Positions 59,874-64,000 of a DNA stretch of 64,000 bases are shown here, in pieces. The notes below the pieces were generated by a model. The model saw only the letters and a program-made list of their open reading frames with translations, was not told the DNA's origin and did no database searches. The DNA is taken from positions 248,001-312,000 of the forward strand of contig NZ_BDAE01000003.1 in assembly GCF_002091675.1 (NCBI RefSeq), given 5' to 3'. The position numbers were made by a program, and so were the translations under genes. Source of the DNA: Pseudomonas luteola NBRC 103146 (GTDB lineage: Bacteria; Pseudomonadota; Gammaproteobacteria; Pseudomonadales; Pseudomonadaceae). The stretch's first letter is position 1. Each line of letters starts with the position of its first letter.

Positions 59874-62075
59874 TTAAGCCACGTGGTAACCGGCGCGAAC
59901 TACCGGCAGACGGCGAATGCGCTTGCCGGTTGCCGCATACAGAGCATTGACCAGAGCCGGTGCAATCATGGCGGTACCGGCCTCTCCAATCCCGCCAGGT
60001 ATTTCATGGCTTGGAATGATGTGCGTCTCGACCGGTGGGGCATCGCTCATGCGCAACTGCCGGTAGTCGTGGAAGTTGCTCTGTTCCACATGTCCATCCT
60101 TGACGGTAATCTCGTTATAGAGCGCAGCAGACAGGCCAAACAGTGTGCCGCCCTCCAGCTGAGAGTGAACAGAGGTCGGATTGGTTACCTCGCCGCAATC
60201 TGCAATACAGATCAGGCGGGTGATGTGGATGCCGTTCTGCGCATCGACCTGCATTTCCACTACGGTAGCGAGGTAGCTGCCAAAGACTTCCTGTACGGCA
60301 ATTCCCCGACCATGGCCCGCTGGCAGTTTCTGGCTCCAGTTGGCTTTTTCGGCGGCAAGCTTGAGTACCGCCTGCGCACGGGGATGCTCGCCGAGCAGCT
60401 TCATCCGGTAATCGACCGGGTCCTGCTTGGCTGCGTAGGCCAGCTCATCGATAAAGCTTTCCATCACATAGGCGCCATGCAACGGGCCTACCCCACGCCA
60501 CCAGGAATTGAGAATGGCCTTGGGCGCTTCAGGGACGTAACGGACTCTGAGGTTTGGAAGCGAGTAGACGGGTTTGTTGGAAACCTCTACTGCGTCGGCA
60601 TCCAGCCCATTGGGTGGTACGGCGGCTGGCGCAAACCGCGCCATGACCGAGGCCCCGACAATGGTATGCGACCAGCCCACCGGCATGCCGTTGGCATCCA
60701 GGCCTGCGCTGAAGCGGTCGATATAATGAGGACGGTACAGGTCATGGGCGGTGTCTTCTTCACGCGTCCAGACCAGCTTGATGGGGTAGTCGACCTGCTT
60801 GGCTATGGCTGCGGCCTGACCGATGAAGTCCGCCTCCAGGCGACGGCCAAAGCCTCCACCGATGAGCTGGTTGTTGACGATGATCTTTTCCGGCGGCAGG
60901 CCGGTTGCCTTGGCAGCCGCCTGTTGGGCCATAACCGGCACTTGGGTGCCGACCCATAGTTCACAGGCATCTTCGCGGACCTGGGCCACACAGGTCATGG
61001 GCTCCAGCGTGGCGTGAGCCAGGAAGGGCATCTCGTATTCCGCCTCGATCTTGCTGGACGCACCGGCAATGGCCTTGTTGATGTCGCCAACCTCGGCGGC
61101 AATGGCGCCTTCGCGATCAAAGGCTGCATGCAGGGCGCGTTCGATCTGGGCGGAGTCGATACCGGCGTTTGGGCCTAGATCCCATTGGATCTCCAGCGCT
61201 TTCAAGCCTTTAAGGGCTGCCCACATGTGGTCGCCGATCACGGCAACGGCATTATCCAGCTTGACCACATCCCTGACACCGGGGACCGCACGAGCGTGAC
61301 GGTCGTCCACTGAGGCAAGCGTGCCACCTACGACCGGACAGGCGCTGACAGTAGCGATCTTCATGCCTGGCACGTGCAGGTCGATGGTGAACTTGGCTGA
61401 GCCGTCTACTTTGCCAGGCGTATCAAGGCGACGCAGCGGCTGGCCGATGACCTTGTAGTCTTCCGGCTTTTTGAGCGGGACGTTTTCCGGAACGGGCAGT
61501 TTGGCAGCTGCATCCACCAGCGCGCCGTAGGCGAGCTCCCGATTGCCAGGGCCGATGATCTTGCCATTTTCGGCGCGGCATTCATCCGGCGACACCTTCC
61601 ATTGGTTAGCCGCGGCCTGGATCAGCATTACGCGTGCCGCCGCAGCGGCTTCCCGCAGGGGTTGCCAGTTGCTGCGAGTCGATGAGGAACCGCCGGTGGC
61701 CTGAAAGCCCAAAAGCTTGTCCCCATACAGTTTTTCGTCTGGCGGTGCTTCCTGCACCCTGACCTGATCCAGAGTAACGTTCAACTCTTCGGCTACCATC
61801 ATGGCAAAACCGGTCTGTACACCCTGGCCCATTTCGATCTTGGGCGAAATCAGCGTGATCTGCCCATCGTGGCCTATCCGAAGAAACGCTCCCAAGGCCG
61901 TAGGGGTGTCCAGCGGTGCGTCTTCTGGCCCTTTGTTGACATACTGTTCGGCATAGCTGCGGCGGGAAAAAGGCAGTGCGGTTGCCAACAGCAAACCACC
62001 TGCGGCGATACCACTGGCCTGAAGCAGCTTGCGGCGCGACAGGCTTATGGCCTGCGCCGATACATTCTTGGTCAT
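59874..62075 (-). CDS. iorB: Molybdenum-cofactor dehydrogenase large subunit (IorB/aldehyde oxidoreductase type)
   Basis: A 733-residue xanthine oxidase-family large subunit. The N-terminus has a twin-arginine signal SRRKLLQASGIAAGG, meaning export of the folded protein. The catalytic Glu is likely in GIGEAGTAMIAPALVNALY and cofactor-binding stretches include GGGFGRRLEADFIGQAA. This layout matches isoquinoline 1-oxidoreductase beta subunits and membrane-bound aldehyde dehydrogenases. The substrate is not set by sequence. The ATG at 62075 has GGAG upstream; a TTG at 62093 is less likely. It is flanked by iorA and the cytochrome c gene. Confidence 0.9.
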   Translation of the reverse strand: MTKNVSAQAISLSRRKLLQASGIAAGGLLLATALPFSRRSYAEQYVNKGPEDAPLDTPTALGAFLRIGHDGQITLISPKIEMGQGVQTGFAMMVAEELNVTLDQVRVQEAPPDEKLYGDKLLGFQATGGSSSTRSNWQPLREAAAAARVMLIQAAANQWKVSPDECRAENGKIIGPGNRELAYGALVDAAAKLPVPENVPLKKPEDYKVIGQPLRRLDTPGKVDGSAKFTIDLHVPGMKIATVSACPVVGGTLASVDDRHARAVPGVRDVVKLDNAVAVIGDHMWAALKGLKALEIQWDLGPNAGIDSAQIERALHAAFDREGAIAAEVGDINKAIAGASSKIEAEYEMPFLAHATLEPMTCVAQVREDACELWVGTQVPVMAQQAAAKATGLPPEKIIVNNQLIGGGFGRRLEADFIGQAAAIAKQVDYPIKLVWTREEDTAHDLYRPHYIDRFSAGLDANGMPVGWSHTIVGASVMARFAPAAVPPNGLDADAVEVSNKPVYSLPNLRVRYVPEAPKAILNSWWRGVGPLHGAYVMESFIDELAYAAKQDPVDYRMKLLGEHPRAQAVLKLAAEKANWSQKLPAGHGRGIAVQEVFGSYLATVVEMQVDAQNGIHITRLICIADCGEVTNPTSVHSQLEGGTLFGLSAALYNEITVKDGHVEQSNFHDYRQLRMSDAPPVETHIIPSHEIPGGIGEAGTAMIAPALVNALYAATGKRIRRLPVVRAGYHVA

Positions 62076-62089
62076 GGAGTGTGCTCCGC

Positions 62090-62545
62090 TCAAGCCTGGG
62101 AAACGCTTTTGATCGCGCCGCGGATACGGGTATAGGTACAGCAGCGGCAGATATTGCCGGACATGCCCGCATCGATTTCAGCATCGCCTGCGTTCGGGTG
62201 CTGGGACAGCAGCGCCACGGCCGACATGATCTGGCCGGACTGGCAATAGCCGCACTGCACGACTTCATGCTCAAGCCAGGCATCCTGCACTTTCTTGCCC
62301 AAGTCGGACTCGCCCACGGCTTCGATGGTCACGATCTTCTGGCCTTGTGCAATGTTGCTCACAGGCAAGACGCAGGCGCGAACAGCCGTACCGTCCAGAT
62401 GCACCGTGCAAGCGCCACACTGTGCGATCCCGCAGCCGTACTTGGTGCCGGTCATTCCCAGCACGTCACGTAGAACCCAAAGCAGGGGCATGTCGTCGGG
62501 GACGTCGACCCGATGGTCGGCCCCGTTGATGTTGAGCGTAAGCAT
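62090..62545 (-). CDS. iorA: [2Fe-2S] small subunit of the molybdenum dehydrogenase (IorA type)
   Basis: A 151-residue protein with two iron-sulfur sites: the plant ferredoxin-type CGIAQCGAC (C38, C43, C46, then C58) and the C-terminal CGYCQSGQ with CRCCTYTRI. It moves electrons from the molybdenum site of IorB to the cytochrome. The ATG at 62545 has GAGG six bases upstream. It has no signal peptide and is expected to be exported with IorB. It is first in the three-gene operon. Confidence 0.93.
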   Translation of the reverse strand: MLTLNINGADHRVDVPDDMPLLWVLRDVLGMTGTKYGCGIAQCGACTVHLDGTAVRACVLPVSNIAQGQKIVTIEAVGESDLGKKVQDAWLEHEVVQCGYCQSGQIMSAVALLSQHPNAGDAEIDAGMSGNICRCCTYTRIRGAIKSVSQA

Positions 62546-62695
62546 TGCAACCTCATGAGCACGGTAGGACAGTCGACTCGTCATGCCGGAACGCCGCCAG
62601 GCAAGGTCATGCCGACGGGAAGGGCTGCGAGTCGATCGTTGGTTTATTCAGGACAGAATGAGCGGTGCTTCATTCCGTGTCATTGGAAAAATTTA

Positions 62696-62716
62696 GATAA
62701 ATAAATCTGATTTATC
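62696..62716 (-). promoter_or_regulatory. Palindrome upstream of iorA (candidate operator)
   Basis: GATAAAT (62696-62702) and ATTTATC (62710-62716) form a 7-base inverted repeat with a 7-base spacer in an AT-rich patch. It lies about 150 bases upstream of iorA and about 90 bases past the end of the lrp gene. No other feature was seen in this 257-base gap. The bound factor, if any, is unknown; the Lrp protein next door is one candidate. Confidence 0.4.
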
Positions 62717-62802
62717 CATCTTCTGGCAAGAAACACCAGCATCAGCATCGGATTCGTGCAAATCCGTGGCCTCAGACAGGTCCATGTAAATCGCGACGAT
62801 AC

Positions 62803-63282
62803 TCAGCCACGCAGGTGTTCAAGCGGCAGCTCGGTACTGGAGATGACCTGGTTGAGAACGAAGCTTGAGCGCACGCTCGAAACGCCTTCTATACGGGTCA
62901 GGGTACCCAGCAGCAGTTTCTGGTAGTGGTCCATATCCGGAACGACCACCTTGAGCTGATAGTCCGCATCCATGCCGGTCACCAGGCTGCATTCCAGCAC
63001 CTCAGGGCACTGCCGAATGATCGACTGGAAATGCTCGAAGCGTTCAGGGGTATGCCGGTCCATGCCGATCAGTACGAAAACTGTCAGGCTAAGGCCCAGT
63101 TTCTTGCGGTCGAGCAGGGCAACCTGACGATTAATGTAACCATCATCTTCCAGCTGCTTGACCCGTCGTGAGCAGGGCGAAGGAGACAGGCCGATGCGCT
63201 CTGCCAGTTCCTGGTTCGAGATGCGTGCATCACGCTGGAGTTCGGCAAGAATACGTAAGTCGTAGCGGTCTAGTTTGTCCAT
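62803..63282 (-). CDS. Lrp/AsnC family transcriptional regulator
   Basis: A 159-residue feast/famine regulator with an N-terminal winged helix-turn-helix (NQELAERIGLSPSPCSRRVKQLEDDGYI) and a C-terminal RAM effector domain (SLVTGMDADYQLKVVVPD). These proteins form octamers or hexadecamers and respond to amino acids. It lies 257 bases upstream of iorA and may control it or the plus-strand transcript at 63410. The effector is not known. Confidence 0.92.
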   Translation of the reverse strand: MDKLDRYDLRILAELQRDARISNQELAERIGLSPSPCSRRVKQLEDDGYINRQVALLDRKKLGLSLTVFVLIGMDRHTPERFEHFQSIIRQCPEVLECSLVTGMDADYQLKVVVPDMDHYQKLLLGTLTRIEGVSSVRSSFVLNQVISSTELPLEHLRG

Positions 63283-63305
63283 TTTGAAACCAATCCTTTG
63301 GAAAA

Positions 63306-63371
63306 TTGCGTTTAAAAGGTTTTTTTAGTGTTCTGTTGCTTAAACGGTAGAGGATATAGCAAAAAACGCAA
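63306..63371. repeat. Spaced inverted repeat upstream of the lrp gene
   Basis: TTGCGTTT (63306-63313) and AAACGCAA (63364-63371) are exact complements with centres 58 bases apart in an AT-rich segment just upstream of the lrp start. Lrp-type proteins wrap DNA over several sites, so autoregulation is plausible. No -10/-35 was confidently assigned. Confidence 0.35.
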
Positions 63372-63409
63372 ACTTTGGTCGGTGCAACAGGGCTAAGCTG
63401 AACTCATTA

Positions 63410-63592
63410 CTTCGATGGCCCGGACGAACAGTCCAACGGTGAGCTCCAGGAGGGCAAGCCGATAATGCCGCCGACCTATCAGGTCGTGCCGCTCCCGGGC
63501 CACTCACCGCCCAAAAGGCTGTGTGATCGCAGCAGTCGCCAAAAGCGACTCAGAGGACAGAATTCCGGAAGGGGGCGAAAGCCTCCTTTTTT
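63410..63592 (+). ncRNA. Candidate structured RNA or leader with intrinsic terminator (unassigned)
   Basis: This region has several stems on the plus strand: GGCCCGG (63417-63423) closing with CCGGGCC (63495-63501), CGACCT with AGGTCG (63472-63486), AGTCGC with GCGACT (63534-63550), and a terminator at 63569-63592. It contains four GGA triplets. I could not match it to a riboswitch, tRNA, SRP RNA, 6S or RNase P. It could be a free small RNA or a terminator-controlled leader of the gene at 63732. Transcription is not proven. Confidence 0.45.
63569..63592 (+). terminator. Intrinsic terminator on the plus strand
   Basis: AAGGGGGC (63569-63576) pairs with GCCTCCTT (63581-63588, one G-T pair) around a GAAA tetraloop, followed by a run of six T (63587-63592). 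It is a strong canonical terminator, yet no protein gene on this strand ends here, which implies a non-coding transcript. Confidence 0.8.
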
Positions 63593-63731
63593 GTGCGCCT
63601 GATAAAAGTGTACGCCTGTGCTCCGCCTATCCGTCAATGCTCGCCTCGCGCATACTCCTGGCTTAGATTGAATATTCGACCGCCGCCTCGCCATTTTCAG
63701 AGCGCGCTGGCGGGAACCAGGAGATAAGGTC

Positions 63732-64000
63732 ATGAAGCGCCGCGGGCGTTTGACAGGTATCGGTCTGATAGTCGCATTGAGCGCAGGCCACGTGCTGGCA
63801 GGGCCTTTTGAGGCCGGACAGACGCAGTTCGGCAATCCGTCCGGCGGCGCTGCGCCTCAGCCTCAGGCGGGGCAGGGTCGCGTTGGAGATCACCCGGACT
63901 ACTCGCCCTCTCGGGGAGTGGATCCTAATGCCGGGCCTCGTCCGGGGGCGGGTCGCCCTATCGGACAGGATGGCTCGCGCTGGCAGACCGGCAGTGGCCA
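63732..64000 (+). CDS. Secreted Pro/Gly-rich protein, 3' part beyond the window
   Basis: A frame open to the window edge (at least 89 codons). It starts MKRRGRLTGIGLIVALSAGH, a signal peptide ending near HVLA-G, then a low-complexity mature part rich in Gly, Pro, Gln, Ser and Arg. Purine-rich ribosome-binding signals (AGGAG and AAGG, 63718-63729) precede the ATG. I do not recognise it. It follows the structured RNA and terminator by about 140 bases. It is incomplete here. Confidence 0.65.
   Translation, partial: MKRRGRLTGIGLIVALSAGHVLAGPFEAGQTQFGNPSGGAAPQPQAGQGRVGDHPDYSPSRGVDPNAGPRPGAGRPIGQDGSRWQTGSG

Noticed and set aside
59052-60959. Long plus-strand open frame opposite the cytochrome c and iorB genes
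   Set aside because: It spans two genes on the other strand, with no recognisable protein features. High GC codon structure of the true genes explains it.
63417-63501. Possible tRNA, SRP RNA or glycine-type riboswitch
   Set aside because: No tRNA T-loop or CCA end, no SRP GGAAGG/AGCAGCC core, and no glycine or other riboswitch consensus was found.
63463-63603. 46-codon frame with AGGAGG upstream in the structured RNA region
   Set aside because: The frame runs through the terminator stem and T run, its product is basic and unrecognised, and the base-pairing pattern suits a non-coding RNA better. A leader peptide is not excluded.

Overview
The window is a contiguous piece of a gammaproteobacterial chromosome, almost certainly from a member of the Pseudomonadaceae. 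The protein sequences and the gene order support this: parE and parC separated by a phytase-like gene and a retropepsin-like gene, with yqiA, cpdA, a DUF1249 gene, nudF, a DUF3298 lipoprotein gene and thiC alongside; and a long run from proA to a ladS-type hybrid sensor kinase that, from memory, is colinear with one P. aeruginosa housekeeping block. GC content looks to be roughly 55-60 percent. The species cannot be named from this alone; a NhaD-type sodium/proton antiporter would suit a salt-tolerant lineage.

Layout. Positions 1-14347 hold the end of a TPP riboswitch and thiC, a thiamine-precursor permease (cytX), a lipoprotein, nudF, a DUF1249 gene, cpdA, yqiA, the parE-to-parC operon, an orphan PqiC-like lipoprotein and a LON-domain protein. 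A DedA-PAP2 fusion follows on the other strand (14357-15679). Positions 15921-26973 form a plus-strand run: proA, nadD, rsfS, rlmH, then the cell-elongation genes mrdA, rodA, mltB, rlpA and dacC, then the lipoate genes DUF493, lipB and lipA. Positions 27021-32971 are on the minus strand: a lytic transglycosylase, a short arfA gene (28429-28587), holA, lptE and leuS. Positions 33165-46423 hold a zinc-ribbon protein, a YdcF-like protein, lnt, corC/ybeX, ybeY, phoH/ybeZ, miaB, small conserved proteins, hemL, thiE, thiD and the ladS-like sensor.

Positions 46467-64000 are more accessory: a heterodimeric ABC exporter (mdlA/mdlB-like), AMP nucleosidase, NhaD, a second ABC exporter, a glycerol dehydrogenase-like enzyme, an NAPE-PLD-like metallo-beta-lactamase lipoprotein, a pseudouridine synthase, a single-domain globin, a three-gene periplasmic molybdenum dehydrogenase operon (iorA, iorB, triheme cytochrome c), an Lrp/AsnC regulator and the start of a secreted Pro/Gly-rich protein.

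No insertion sequence, prophage, CRISPR array, tRNA or rRNA was seen. The most interesting items are RNA-level: arfA carries an intrinsic terminator inside its own reading frame, so it should make non-stop mRNA; the yqiA start codon lies in a 9-bp hairpin; a strong terminator sits between lptE and the holA start codon; and an unassigned plus-strand structured RNA with a terminator lies at about 63410-63592 beside the lrp gene.
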